The notes: generated from the sequence alone by a model not told the origin. A DNA stretch of 32,846 nt from a bacterium (GCA_021778415.1 JAJYCL010000031.1:1-32846), one strand, 5' to 3'. Positions 17,143-25,678 are shown, counted from the first letter of the stretch. Translations and numbers: made by a program.

Positions 17143-17553
17143 CTAGGCCGAGAGTTGTTGCGTCTCGTGATCGCGAGTGACGACGTGGGTGTACTGGCCC
17201 GAAGGCTGCGCGATGCCGCGCTTGACTTCTGTCGTCAGCATGGAACTGGCACCGAGGAGTTTGGCTGCAAAATCACAGGCCAACCATGGGTCGGTGTGGT
17301 CGCCGCAGGTGTAAAAATCCATTGCCGCATACCCTGACTCAGGCCAGGTATGAATACTAATATGCGACTCGGCGAGGACGACCACGCCTGAGACGCCTTG
17401 CGGCTGGAAACGGTGAAAGGCGACTTCCATAATTGTCGCTCTGGAGGCCTTGGCGGCTCCGACCATCATCTCGCGGACGCCATCGACGTCGGTGAGCAAT
17501 TCGGGGCTACATCCCGACAGTTCGCACACAATATGCGTTCCGAGTGCATTCAA
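17143..17553 (-). CDS. speD: S-adenosylmethionine decarboxylase proenzyme
   Basis: 136 aa, the short bacterial/archaeal class (SpeH-like). The chain self-cleaves to give a pyruvoyl group at S63 in LAESHISIHTWPES; H68 and C83 (FYTCGD) match the catalytic His and Cys positions known in the Thermotoga enzyme. It makes decarboxylated SAM for SpeE. The start is TTG at 17553, matching the family N-terminus NALGTHIVCELSGC; an AGGAG lies 11 bases upstream, inside the imperfect palindrome CTAGGAGCCTAG. A promoter and a long structured leader precede it. Confidence 0.95.
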   Translation of the reverse strand: MNALGTHIVCELSGCSPELLTDVDGVREMMVGAAKASRATIMEVAFHRFQPQGVSGVVVLAESHISIHTWPESGYAAMDFYTCGDHTDPWLACDFAAKLLGASSMLTTEVKRGIAQPSGQYTHVVTRDHETQQLSA

Positions 17554-17739
17554 TTTCTACTAGGCTCCTAGGTTTCCGGGAGAAAATCCCACCTCCGGAC
17601 TTCGTCGGCTGGCGTCTGCGAGATGCAGTCACGTCCCCGACCTTTCGATAAGCTCTTGCCGGCGCTTTTCGGTGCACGGGCGACTTACCGCGATGGCACG
17701 AACGGGCGTGCCTCCCCTACCGTGGACGTAAAACGTCCG
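17554..17739 (-). promoter_or_regulatory. Structured 5' leader of speD, candidate riboswitch/attenuator
   Basis: About 185 nt lie between the predicted start point near 17739 and the TTG start. Read on the minus strand, it holds hairpins at 17738-17724 (GGACGT/ACGTCC), 17712-17695 (GGCACG/CGTGCC), 17641-17604 (outer GTCGG/CCGAC, inner CTGC/GCAG with internal loops) and 17599-17575 (TCCGGAG pairing CTC-CGGA with one bulged C). The last is four bases from the sequence carrying AGGAG. No known SAM-I, SAM-II or polyamine element was recognised by eye. Function is inferred from length, structure and position. Confidence 0.5.
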
Positions 17740-17745
17740 GCATGT

Positions 17746-17774
17746 ATAGTACCGACCCCCGCTCCCCCTGTAAA
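17746..17774 (-). promoter_or_regulatory. speD promoter
   Basis: On the minus strand TTTACA (17774-17769), a 17-base spacer, then TACTAT (17751-17746). Five of six bases match the -35 consensus and four of six the -10. The predicted start is near 17739. Confidence 0.65.
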
Positions 17775-17797
17775 GAGTTTTAGGGGACAAAAACTTT

Positions 17798-17815
17798 GTG
17801 AAGTAAAGACTTCAC
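17798..17815. promoter_or_regulatory. Inverted repeat upstream of sufB, candidate operator
   Basis: GTGAAGT-AAAG-ACTTCAC is a perfect 7-4-7 inverted repeat ending 42 bases before the sufB ATG and just upstream of the best -35 (TTGACG). Fe-S genes are often controlled by Rrf2 or SufR regulators binding such sites; it is not the classical IscR or SufR consensus, so the regulator is unknown. Confidence 0.5.
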
Positions 17816-17819
17816 TATC

Positions 17820-17848
17820 TTGACGAACCCCCCTCGAAGGACTACTCT
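17820..17848 (+). promoter_or_regulatory. Candidate sufB promoter
   Basis: TTGACG (17820-17825), 17 bases, TACTCT (17843-17848). The start point would fall about three bases before the ATG, giving a leaderless or near-leaderless mRNA. A weaker alternative is ACTTTG-N17-TATCTT with the inverted repeat in its spacer. Confidence 0.4.
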
Positions 17849-17857
17849 TTCGAGGAT

Positions 17858-19282
17858 ATGGCAACGCAAGTACAGGCGGATTCCGCTCCAAACGAGCTTC
17901 TCTCGGATTACCGGCAAGGGTTTCACGACCCGGAGAACTACGTTTTTAAATCCGGCAAGGGCCTCACCCGCGAGATCGTCGAGCGTATCTCCGCGATGAA
18001 AGAGGAACCGGAGTGGATGCGTGAGTTTCGCCTGCATGCGTTCGAGACGTTCCAAAGCAAACCGATGCCGACATGGGGCGATTCGAAATTGCTCTCGGAG
18101 ATCGATTTTGCCGACATCCACTATTTCGTGCGGTCAACCGACGGCCCGGAGCGCTCCTGGGACGATGTCCCCGACGACATTAAACGGACCTTCGATCGCC
18201 TCGGCATCCCGGAAGCGGAGCGCAAGTTTCTCTCCGGCGTTTCGGCCCAATATGAATCCGAAGTGGTCTATCACTCGGTCGTCGAGGAGCTCGATCGCGA
18301 TGGCGTGATCTTTTGCGATATGGATACGGCCGTGAAGAAGTATCCCGAACTCGTCAAAAAATACTTAGCCACGATCATCCCCGTCGCCGACAACAAGTTT
18401 GCCGCGTTGAACTCGGCGGTCTGGAGTGGCGGATCGTTCGTCTACGTTCCTAAAGGCGTCACCGTGGCGATGCCGCTGCAAGCGTACTTCCGTATTAATG
18501 CGGAAAACATGGGCCAATTCGAGCGCACGCTGATCATCGCCGACGAAGGCGCAAAGGTGCATTATATCGAGGGATGTACGGCGCCGAAGTTTTCAACGTC
18601 GTCCTTGCACTCGGCCGTCGTCGAGCTCATTGCCTTTGAGGGCGCTTCGATTCGCTATACGACGATTCAGAACTGGTATCGCAATATTTTTAATCTCGTG
18701 ACCAAACGCGCCTATGCGTATAAAAACGCAACGGTTGAATGGGTCGATGGCAACATCGGATCCAAGCTCACGATGAAGTATCCGGCGATCTACCTGATGG
18801 GCGAAGGCGCTCGCGGAGAAATTCTCTCGATGGCATTTGCCGGCGAAGGCCAGCATCAAGATGCCGGTGCAAAAATCATTCACGCAGCAAAAAACACCAC
18901 GTCGGTCGTCACTAACAAATCCGTCACCGCGCATGGCGGCAAAACGACCTACCGCGGGCTCGTTGAAGTTCATCCAGGGGCAACGGGAACGAAGACACGC
19001 GTGAAGTGCGACGCCCTCATTATGGATGATCAATCCTCAAGCGACACCAAGCCGACGATGCAAATTCATGAATCGAGCGCGACGGTCGAGCATGAAGCCA
19101 GCGTGAGCAAAATCGGCGATGATCAACTCTTCTATGCCATGAGCCGCGGCCTCTCGGAAGCCGATGCAACCGCGATGATCGTCAACGGCTTCTTCGATTT
19201 CTTCGTGAAAGAATTACCGATGGAATATGCCGTCGAGCTCAATAGACTCGTCAAAATGGAGATGGAAGGCTCGGTCGGATAA
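17858..19282 (+). CDS. sufB: Fe-S cluster assembly protein SufB
   Basis: 474 aa, usual for SufB. It is the scaffold core of the SufBCD complex that builds Fe-S clusters in the cytoplasm. Diagnostic segments are [65 protein letters not shown], and the C-terminal [19 protein letters not shown] plus [17 protein letters not shown]. The spacing from any ribosome binding site to the ATG is poor (GAGGA ends two bases before it), consistent with a leaderless start. sufC, sufD and sufS, normally adjacent, are absent here; a Rieske gene follows after seven bases. Confidence 0.95.
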   Translation: MATQVQADSAPNELLSDYRQGFHDPENYVFKSGKGLTREIVERISAMKEEPEWMREFRLHAFETFQSKPMPTWGDSKLLSEIDFADIHYFVRSTDGPERSWDDVPDDIKRTFDRLGIPEAERKFLSGVSAQYESEVVYHSVVEELDRDGVIFCDMDTAVKKYPELVKKYLATIIPVADNKFAALNSAVWSGGSFVYVPKGVTVAMPLQAYFRINAENMGQFERTLIIADEGAKVHYIEGCTAPKFSTSSLHSAVVELIAFEGASIRYTTIQNWYRNIFNLVTKRAYAYKNATVEWVDGNIGSKLTMKYPAIYLMGEGARGEILSMAFAGEGQHQDAGAKIIHAAKNTTSVVTNKSVTAHGGKTTYRGLVEVHPGATGTKTRVKCDALIMDDQSSSDTKPTMQIHESSATVEHEASVSKIGDDQLFYAMSRGLSEADATAMIVNGFFDFFVKELPMEYAVELNRLVKMEMEGSVG

Positions 19283-19289
19283 CGCGCGC

Positions 19290-19598
19290 ATGCCACGCTA
19301 TCAACTCGAGCATCTACCACAACCGGGGCATACACAAGCACTCACCGTCGATGGCCGGAGTATTCTGCTCTGCAACGTCGAGGGTGATTACTTCGCTATC
19401 GAGGATGTCTGTACGCACGACGGCTCGCCGTTCGACGACGGCCGCCTCATCGGCGCGTGCATCGAGTGCCCGCGCCACGGTGCGCGCTTCGATGTCCGAA
19501 CGGGCGAGGCGCTGACGCTGCCCGCGTTTTTACCGGTCGAGAGCTATCCCATCGAACGCAACGGCGATATCGTCACGATCGAGATTCCCGATTCATAA
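19290..19598 (+). CDS. Rieske [2Fe-2S] ferredoxin
   Basis: 102 aa from the ATG at 19290, seven bases after the sufB stop; an in-frame start at 19227 would lie inside sufB and is rejected. Cluster ligands are C41 and H43 in CTHDGSPFDDG and C60 and H63 in CPRHGARFDV, the complete Rieske pattern. Its size and shape fit the small soluble ferredoxins of dioxygenase systems or the NirD-like protein often seen in suf operons. It is probably co-transcribed with sufB and may deliver electrons during cluster assembly, which is inference. Confidence 0.92.
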   Translation: MPRYQLEHLPQPGHTQALTVDGRSILLCNVEGDYFAIEDVCTHDGSPFDDGRLIGACIECPRHGARFDVRTGEALTLPAFLPVESYPIERNGDIVTIEIPDS

Positions 19599-19916
19599 AT
19601 TCACAGCGGCCGTGTATCGAGTTCCGAAAAACGCGTGCCGCGCACTACCTGCCTCCCTTCGAGACGCGCACTTCGTGCGCTCCTCAGGGTAACAGCACTC
19701 ACCCCTTGTCATGCTGAGGAGCGATGCGAAGCATCGCGTCTCGAAGCATCATAAAAATGAAGCACGCGAAGCGTGCAACATTATCGAGATACCTTTCGTC
19801 AGATGCTCAGGACTGTTTCCTCCGAGGTTTCGTAGCAAGACGGTTATCGCTCCTGGAAATATTTGTGCCGCGCTTGGCGTCTTTGTTGCCGATGTCGGCC
19901 AGAGGCCGTGTTTTGG
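19599..19916. other. Intergenic region holding repeats; no gene seen
   Basis: About 318 bases between the Rieske gene and the Ntn-hydrolase gene. Repeats fill 19655-19782 (listed separately). Short open frames across them are not supported by codon pattern or ribosome binding sites. The remaining 19783-19916 must carry the promoter of the next gene, but no good -35/-10 pair was found by eye. Confidence 0.7.
19655..19782. repeat. Second copy of the composite palindromic repeat
   Basis: Three parts in fixed order: a forward unit (19655-19694, core GCGCACTTCGTGCGC), a reverse unit (19707-19749, core GCGATGCGAAGCATCGC) and a truncated unit (core GCACGCGAAGCGTGC at 19762-19776) followed by AACATT. 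The same order, including the AACATT end and the CATCAT link, is present at 69-190. Confidence 0.9.
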
Positions 19917-22187
19917 ATGCAGACGAATGCGCGCGTCATGAAGCATTGGGGAATCGTCTTACGTGTCGGCGGCATTACCGCCCTTGTCGTCATCGGCCTA
20001 CTCGCTTGGTACGCAACCCGTATTGAACAGGCCGACCATGCTCATCCGCAAATAACCGGAACGCTCACGATTGGCGGCTTGCTCGCTCCGGTGACGATTC
20101 GACGCGATCATCGCGGCATTCCGCATATCGACGCACAGAACGAACATGATCTCTTTTTTGCGCAGGGATATGCCGAAGGGCAAGATCGCCTCTTTCAGCT
20201 CGATCTTCTTCGCCGAGCCGTCTACGGCCGCTTGAGCGAAGTCTTCGGAAGAGCAACGCTGGGCGTAGATGAGAATGCACGCAATTTCGATGTTCGCGGA
20301 ATGGTCGCGCGCCAATGGCTTGCGCTAACGCCGAAGGAACGCGCGAACGTGCGTGCCTTTGCAAGCGGCGTCAATACGGCCGCACGCGATAATCCGACAC
20401 CAATTGAATTTCGCATCGGCCTTTACTCATTCGAACCCTGGACGCCGCAGGATACCCTGGCCGTCGGCATGGCGACCGTCATTGATCTTACCGATACGTG
20501 GAATGATATTGCGCCACGCGATGTTGCTCGGCGCGAGAAACTCTACAATCGGCAGTTTCCACTCAGCGATCCGTGTTTCGACGCGCCGGTCACCGATGGG
20601 TTGACGAAAATTGGTCCGGGCGAACATTGCCCTCGCGCCGTCGCCGCGATGCTTCGTGAACTCGGAAACGACCGATCCACGTTTGCCAGCAATGAGTGGG
20701 CCGCCGGCGCAGATCACACGCGCACGCATCGCGCATTGCTCGCCAACGATCCGCATTTGCGCCTCATGATTCCCGGCGTATGGTATCTTGCAGATCTTCG
20801 CGCCCCGGGATTTCATGCAGCTGGTGCAACGCTTGCGGGAACACCGGGCATTATTCTTGGCCATAGTGCCGATGTTGCGTGGGGTGCGACGAACGGCACC
20901 GTCGCCTCGATGAGCATCTATCGCGCCGGACCATTATCGCCGGACGATGCACACATGGTGACAGAACGTTTCCGCGTTCGCTTTGGCGGTGTTGTCCGTA
21001 AAGCGTACTATCGTGATCCGAAGCACGGCGTCTTTGGTGCGACGGCAACAACGTGGGTACAAGCACCATCCTCGGGATTGCCAATGCATTGGACGCATCC
21101 GGTGTTTCTCGTTCGCTGGCCGGCGTACGCTCATCCGCAATCGCCGCTTCCGGCCTTTGATGCGCTGGATCGCGCCCGCTCAATAGCCGATGCGCTTGCT
21201 GCGCTGCGCTCATATCCCGGACCGACGCAAAATTTCGTCGTAGCCGACACATCGGGCCGCGTCGCCTATCAACTTGCCGGAGATATTCCGAACGATCCGC
21301 TCTGGGCTCGCGGCGTTCACCGTGCATCCGACATCGGCCGCACGTTTGCGAACATTCCCTTCGATGCGCTCCCGCGCGTTGCGCCATCTCGCAACACGAT
21401 TGCGTGGACGGCCAACAACAAAATGTATGGGCCGGAGTATCGGCTTCGATTAAGTCCGCAGTTCGCCCCACCGTATCGGGCATATCGCATCGCCCAAATG
21501 CTGCGCTCCCGAAAAATCTATGACGTTGCCTATTTCACGGCAATGCAAATGGATACCCATTCCGTCATGGAGCGTGAACTTGCACGGGCTCCGCAATTCG
21601 AGGAAGCAATCTGGCAGCTTACCAACCACACGATCTCCAAAAACATGCTAAAGAACTGGGATGGGAACATCGCAGGTTCATCGTCGATTGCTCCGCAAAT
21701 CGTTTCACTGCGCCGATTTTTGGCGGCGCGCCATGGATCCGTTCGAGCGCGAATGGATGCCGAGCAACCGAATGCATCCTTCGTTTCGTCGACGGTCAAT
21801 GGCATAGAATCGGCAAAAAAATCCGGTCGCGTAACAACACCGCTTCCCCACGAATCCTGGGCCACGTTCGGCGCAGTTCCCGTTCTTCACGCATTTGCGA
21901 GCCTCGGAATTCCGTGGTTGAACGGAACGATGTTGGCGGGAAACGGCGATGCGTTGACCGTGCACATGCAAAAACACGGCTTCTCACAATCGTTTCGCGC
22001 GGTATGGGATGTCGGGAATTGGGATGCCGGTGGTATCACGATCCCGCAGGGGGAATCCGGACGCCCGGGTTCGTCGCATTACACCGACGAGGCGGGCGCG
22101 TGGGTAGCGGGAACGCTGCTCCCACTACCATTCACGCGCAAGGCCGTCGCTGCCGCAACGGCAGACGAGCTTGTCTTACGTCCTTAG
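19917..22187 (+). CDS. Penicillin acylase family Ntn hydrolase, membrane-anchored
   Basis: 756 aa from the ATG at 19917 (AGAGG 11 bases upstream); ATG 19938 is the alternative. A hydrophobic segment near residues 17-40 (VLRVGGITALVVIGLLAW) is a membrane anchor or uncleaved signal. The alpha part has GIPHIDAQNEHDLFFAQGY and QDRLFQLDLLRR, typical of the family. Maturation is expected before S258 in FASNEWAAG, the N-terminal nucleophile of the beta part; GTPGIILGHSADVAWGATNG follows. Members hydrolyse amides such as penicillin G or acyl-homoserine lactones; substrate here is unknown. It overlaps the convergent hydrolase gene by 12 bp. Confidence 0.9.
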   Translation: MQTNARVMKHWGIVLRVGGITALVVIGLLAWYATRIEQADHAHPQITGTLTIGGLLAPVTIRRDHRGIPHIDAQNEHDLFFAQGYAEGQDRLFQLDLLRRAVYGRLSEVFGRATLGVDENARNFDVRGMVARQWLALTPKERANVRAFASGVNTAARDNPTPIEFRIGLYSFEPWTPQDTLAVGMATVIDLTDTWNDIAPRDVARREKLYNRQFPLSDPCFDAPVTDGLTKIGPGEHCPRAVAAMLRELGNDRSTFASNEWAAGADHTRTHRALLANDPHLRLMIPGVWYLADLRAPGFHAAGATLAGTPGIILGHSADVAWGATNGTVASMSIYRAGPLSPDDAHMVTERFRVRFGGVVRKAYYRDPKHGVFGATATTWVQAPSSGLPMHWTHPVFLVRWPAYAHPQSPLPAFDALDRARSIADALAALRSYPGPTQNFVVADTSGRVAYQLAGDIPNDPLWARGVHRASDIGRTFANIPFDALPRVAPSRNTIAWTANNKMYGPEYRLRLSPQFAPPYRAYRIAQMLRSRKIYDVAYFTAMQMDTHSVMERELARAPQFEEAIWQLTNHTISKNMLKNWDGNIAGSSSIAPQIVSLRRFLAARHGSVRARMDAEQPNASFVSSTVNGIESAKKSGRVTTPLPHESWATFGAVPVLHAFASLGIPWLNGTMLAGNGDALTVHMQKHGFSQSFRAVWDVGNWDAGGITIPQGESGRPGSSHYTDEAGAWVAGTLLPLPFTRKAVAAATADELVLRP

Positions 22188-23162
22188 GGTCGTTGCGAGA
22201 TAGTGCCAGATCGTGCTCCAGGCACGTTTGCTAGCGGTGAGATCGCCTGCGACCGTGCCACCGAAGGCCAAGCCGGGAGTCCCCGGAATCGGCGCGACAA
22301 GCAGTTTTCCGGTCGGCATCCATGGCGAGAATAGAAAGATATGCCCCGCGTTGGGATATGCGATCATACGATCTGCATAGGGGTGATGATGGGCGTGAAG
22401 GTAGTCCATTGTCATCGTGCATTGGCGCGGTGAATCCCACATTTGATCGTCAACGGCGGCCAAACAAAGCACGGGCGCGGCGATGTTTTGGAGTGGAAAG
22501 AAAGCAGCTTTTACCGCATCGGCATTAGCGTTGAGTGAATCATCGTACAACGGTTTGAGTGCGACGGGTTTTCCACTATAAAACGCTTTGCCGATCGCCG
22601 CATTTCCACGTGGACTAGCCGCGACGCAGGGAAGCGGCTTTCCGCCTTTACTCCATGAGCAATCCGTTGGCATAGAGTACTGACCAAGGCCCATAAACGC
22701 CACGGGCGACGGCACGAAGGCCACCACCGCATGCAACTGAGGATACGTGGAAGCCGCCAAGAGCGCGAATTCACCACCCTTGGAGCCGCCCATGATGCCG
22801 ATTTTCGATGCGATCACATCTTTGCGACTTTGCAACGCAGCGATTGCGTGCCCAACCGTTTCAACAGGAATGTTGACAAGATATTTTGGCAATCCAGGTA
22901 AGCCAAAATAGGCAACGGATGCGCTGACGAAGCCATGTTGTGCAAAAACTTTGGCAGTTTGGGCCATAGAATTCCCGCCTTCGGATCCCCCGAGAAGAAT
23001 CATCGCGGGGTGCCGTTTCCCATCAGCCGGAGTGCACAGCGTCCCGATAAACGGCGCTTTCATTTGCGTGCATGACGGTGACAATATTGCCGCCGACGCG
23101 TTTTGCCATTGAAAAGCGGCCGCAACAACTGCGAGGGTGACGATCATAAGAAACTTATTCAT
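22176..23162 (-). CDS. Secreted alpha/beta hydrolase, BAAT/dienelactone-like
   Basis: 328 aa from the ATG at 23162, with AAGGAAG seven bases upstream. A much longer open frame upstream runs antisense-in-frame through the permease gene and is rejected. The signal peptide is MNKFLMIVTLAVVAAAFQ to about NASAA. GGSEGGNS resembles an oxyanion-hole loop, the nucleophile is S127 in GIMGGSKGGEF, the acid is in AAVDDQMWDS and the His in YPNAGHIF. This matches the BAAT C-terminal domain (acyl-CoA thioester hydrolase/acyltransferase) within the dienelactone-hydrolase superfamily. It ends the ABC-transporter operon, 23 bases after the permease. Confidence 0.82.
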   Translation of the reverse strand: MNKFLMIVTLAVVAAAFQWQNASAAILSPSCTQMKAPFIGTLCTPADGKRHPAMILLGGSEGGNSMAQTAKVFAQHGFVSASVAYFGLPGLPKYLVNIPVETVGHAIAALQSRKDVIASKIGIMGGSKGGEFALLAASTYPQLHAVVAFVPSPVAFMGLGQYSMPTDCSWSKGGKPLPCVAASPRGNAAIGKAFYSGKPVALKPLYDDSLNANADAVKAAFFPLQNIAAPVLCLAAVDDQMWDSPRQCTMTMDYLHAHHHPYADRMIAYPNAGHIFLFSPWMPTGKLLVAPIPGTPGLAFGGTVAGDLTASKRAWSTIWHYLATTLRT

Positions 23163-23185
23163 GATTTTCTTCCTTTTCAACAGAC

Positions 23186-23920
23186 TTACGCGAAACGAGT
23201 GCGTTGATCGCGGCGATAGCCGATGACGGCAATGACGAGCATGATGGCGCCGAACAGGGCAAGCCAAAGTAATGGCCGCGCGAAATTCATATCTCGAACA
23301 GCCGCCCAGACGGCTTCGCCGAATTGCCGCGTCGGAAAATAGGGCGAGAGCACTGCAAGCGGATGCGGAAGAAACTGCGGCGGAATCCATAATCCTCCAA
23401 CGACCGCACCCACGAGATACAACAAATTCGTCACCGGCATTGATGCCTTTGGTGGGAACCAATACGCGATCGCTAGGCCCATTGCGATGAATGGAATGGT
23501 GCCGACGACGGACACGATGCCAAGCAGTACGATCTCGGTTGCACTCATATGCATTTTCGTCGTAAGACTCCCCATGAGCACGACGATTCCGCCGGCAACC
23601 AGGGAGAAAAGCAACGCCGTGATGATGCGCGCAACAAACCGTTCGAATGCGCTCATCGGGAGGGTACGAAGATAGCGCTCCCACGGCGTTCCGCGTTCGT
23701 TCGCGACACTGACGCCAAACTGGAAGAGGCCCACGCCGATAACGGCAAACGCGACATACGAAGCGACGACTTGATTTGCAAGTACGGGGTCGCTGATCTG
23801 GGAACCAAAGAAGGCAAGAAACATCGAAGGAAAGACGACCATTGGAATCCACTGAGCTGGTGTCCGAAGGATGCCCAGAATGCCGTAATGCGAGAAGCGA
23901 ATGATTGCCGAGAAATTCAT
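23186..23920 (-). CDS. ABC-2 type transporter permease
   Basis: 244 aa with six predicted membrane segments, beginning around residue 22 (WIPMVVFPSMFLAFFG) and ending around 225-238 (WLALFGAIMLVIAVIGY). NERGTPWERYLRTLPMS between helices 2 and 3 is the typical ABC-2 coupling region. It pairs with the ATPase encoded before it; start and stop overlap by ATGA. Direction is presumably export; substrate unknown. Confidence 0.88.
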   Translation of the reverse strand: MNFSAIIRFSHYGILGILRTPAQWIPMVVFPSMFLAFFGSQISDPVLANQVVASYVAFAVIGVGLFQFGVSVANERGTPWERYLRTLPMSAFERFVARIITALLFSLVAGGIVVLMGSLTTKMHMSATEIVLLGIVSVVGTIPFIAMGLAIAYWFPPKASMPVTNLLYLVGAVVGGLWIPPQFLPHPLAVLSPYFPTRQFGEAVWAAVRDMNFARPLLWLALFGAIMLVIAVIGYRRDQRTRFA

Positions 23921-24744
23921 GCTGCGTTGCCTCCTGTTAGTGCGAGAAAAGCGTCATCAAGTCGAATCGCTTCGATGCACAAATTTTCGAATGAGATATT
24001 TCTGATCACGAGATCCCGAACGAACGCATCGGCGTCGCGCGAAACGATTTTTTCCTCTTTCCCATCGACAACGTAGGAGATGCGTTTCCCGCTAATCTGC
24101 GCCCGCATCTGCGCCGATGTCCCATCGAAGCAAATACGGCCGTGATCCATAACGATGACGCGAGCATCGAGTTCATCGATCTCTTCGAGGTAATGCGTGC
24201 TAAAGAGTACGGTCGTTCCGGCATCGACTGCTGCGCGAAGGGAATTCCAGACAGCGCGGCGCGATCCGATATCGAGCCCGGTTGTCGGTTCATCCAGAAC
24301 GACGAATTCGGGCGAAGCGATGAACGAGAGGGCGAGATTCAAGCGCCGTAATTCCCCGCCGGAGAGGGTGCTGGCAACGCGATTTCGCATTTCAAAAAGC
24401 CCGAAGCGAGTAAATACCTCATCAATTGCGCACGGACGACGATACGCACTTGCAACCATCAAGCCAATTTCGCGAAGCCGTAATGCTCCCGGATAACCGG
24501 TTTCCTGCGGTGTCGCACCGATACGCGAACGAACCGCGCGATCGCGGGGGTCGCTGCCGAAGACACGAATCGTGCCGCTTGTCGGTTGTCGCAAGCCGAG
24601 CACCATTTCGAGCGTTGAAGTTTTCCCGGCGCCATTCGGCCCGAGGATCGCAACCATTTCCCCGCGCTTAACGGTGAGGTGAACATCATCGACGGCGACC
24701 GTTGTGCCATACGTTTTTCGAACCTGCTGCATTTCAAGAATCAT
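23917..24744 (-). CDS. ABC transporter ATP-binding protein
   Basis: 275 aa. Walker A GPNGAGKTS at 35-43, Q-loop TPQETGYPG, signature STLSGGELRRLNLALSFIASP, Walker B FVVLDEPTTGLD and the H-loop in FSTHYLEE are all intact. Closest to DrrA/NodI-type exporters that pair with ABC-2 permeases. Both ends overlap neighbours by ATGA (regulator before, permease after), so the three are probably made together. Confidence 0.94.
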   Translation of the reverse strand: MILEMQQVRKTYGTTVAVDDVHLTVKRGEMVAILGPNGAGKTSTLEMVLGLRQPTSGTIRVFGSDPRDRAVRSRIGATPQETGYPGALRLREIGLMVASAYRRPCAIDEVFTRFGLFEMRNRVASTLSGGELRRLNLALSFIASPEFVVLDEPTTGLDIGSRRAVWNSLRAAVDAGTTVLFSTHYLEEIDELDARVIVMDHGRICFDGTSAQMRAQISGKRISYVVDGKEEKIVSRDADAFVRDLVIRNISFENLCIEAIRLDDAFLALTGGNAA

Positions 24745-25025
24745 GATGAGGGAGTTCCTTCTAAGAGTTTTTGTAACGCCTGAACGTGGTTTGCAAATGC
24801 CGATCGGCCGGATGCTGTAAGCCGATAGCGCGTTTGCGGGCGGCGGCCGACGAAACGTTTTTCTTCATCGATGTATCCGGCTTCGATCAATTTTCCGATA
24901 TGGGCCCCGAGATTGCCGACCGTTGCTCCTGTGGCTCGCGTCAGATCGGCAAACGTGGCCCATTCGCAGGTAAGCAACTCGGCGACGACGCTCAAGCGCA
25001 ATTTCGAAAGCAAGAGTTCATCCAT
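24741..25025 (-). CDS. Winged-helix transcriptional regulator (HTH_34/MarR-like)
   Basis: 94 aa from the ATG at 25025; a longer frame from 25139 has no family sequence. LSKLRLSVVAELLTC, TFADLTRATGATVGNLGAHIGKLIEAGYI and FVGRRPQTRYRLTASGRSAF are the diagnostic winged helix DNA-binding domain of PF13601. Such small regulators are often beside ABC-2 transporters and membrane proteins. Its start overlaps the stop of the upstream membrane gene by eight bases (ATGGATGA). It may control its own operon through the inverted repeat at 25626-25642. Confidence 0.9.
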   Translation of the reverse strand: MDELLLSKLRLSVVAELLTCEWATFADLTRATGATVGNLGAHIGKLIEAGYIDEEKRFVGRRPQTRYRLTASGRSAFANHVQALQKLLEGTPSS

Positions 25026-25605
25026 TGCGACGCGGCATGGCGTAGGCAACACCAAGACCGGCGTAACCAACGATCCACCCTGCGGCGAGGATGTAGCCGC
25101 GCAATGGTTCATACCAAGCGGCGGCAAGAATCGACGCAATCATAACTCCGGTCGCAACGCCCGCTCGACGATCTCCCTGTTGCGCAATGAACCAGAGTGC
25201 AATGGCGGCGGCAGCGTTAAACATTGTGGGTCCGGCCCAGCCATGAAAAATCTGCGGCGCGCCATATGCAAGGATCATTGCCGTGCCAAACGTCGCGCCA
25301 AACATGCGTCCGATTTGTTGGCCCTTGAGCGAACGACGGTCTGCGCTCTGCATCCGACGAACAACGAGAATTTGATTGACGACCGCGATGACGAAAGCGG
25401 CGCCGGCAAGCCACATGAGATTTGACGGCGGAGCTCCCGTGCCGGCTCGAAACGCCGAGCTCGAGACTTGCCACACGATGTCGCTGATTGCTGCCGCAAA
25501 GCCCCAGACGATGAAGAGCGACGGAACATACTCAATCCGGGATTCGGTCCGCGAGAGAATTTTGCCGACGAGCTCCAAATGCTGATGTGCCTCCGAGCGA
25601 TCCAT
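25018..25605 (-). CDS. Membrane protein, unknown function
   Basis: 195 aa from the ATG at 25605, with GGAGG five bases upstream; the start at 25617 lacks such a site. The N-terminal 25 residues are soluble and helical (AHQHLELVGKILSRTESR). Five to six membrane segments follow, including LFIVWGFAAAISDIVWQV, WLAGAAFVIAVVNQILVV and FNAAAAIALWFIAQQ. No named family was recognised. First gene of the operon with the regulator and ABC transporter; small membrane proteins of this kind often accompany PF13601 regulators. Confidence 0.82.
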   Translation of the reverse strand: MDRSEAHQHLELVGKILSRTESRIEYVPSLFIVWGFAAAISDIVWQVSSSAFRAGTGAPPSNLMWLAGAAFVIAVVNQILVVRRMQSADRRSLKGQQIGRMFGATFGTAMILAYGAPQIFHGWAGPTMFNAAAAIALWFIAQQGDRRAGVATGVMIASILAAAWYEPLRGYILAAGWIVGYAGLGVAYAMPRRNG

Positions 25606-25625
25606 GCCAACCTCCAAAGTAGAAT

Positions 25626-25642
25626 ACTCTGTTTTTTAGAGT
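25626..25642. promoter_or_regulatory. Inverted repeat at the transcription start, candidate operator
   Basis: ACTCT-N7-AGAGT, extended imperfectly by AAT on one side and TTT on the other. It starts right at the predicted +1 of the operon promoter, where a bound regulator would block transcription. The winged-helix protein encoded in the operon is the obvious candidate. Confidence 0.5.
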
Positions 25643-25649
25643 TTTCTGG

Positions 25650-25678
25650 ACTTTAGGGCATTTAAGGGGGCCTGTCAA
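25650..25678 (-). promoter_or_regulatory. Promoter of the regulator-ABC operon
   Basis: On the minus strand a perfect TTGACA (25678-25673), 17-base spacer, then TAAAGT (25655-25650). Predicted start is near 25643, 38 bases before the first ATG. Confidence 0.75.

Noticed and set aside
17554-17739. Known SAM riboswitch
   Set aside because: I could not match the conserved SAM-I core or the SAM-II pseudoknot; kept only as an unassigned structured leader.
20851-21483. 210-aa minus-strand open frame
   Set aside because: Antisense to the Ntn-hydrolase gene, whose motifs are clear.
22176-23852. 558-aa open frame as one large hydrolase
   Set aside because: Its first 230 residues run out of frame through the ABC permease gene. 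The hydrolase has its own signal peptide and AAGGAAG at 23162.
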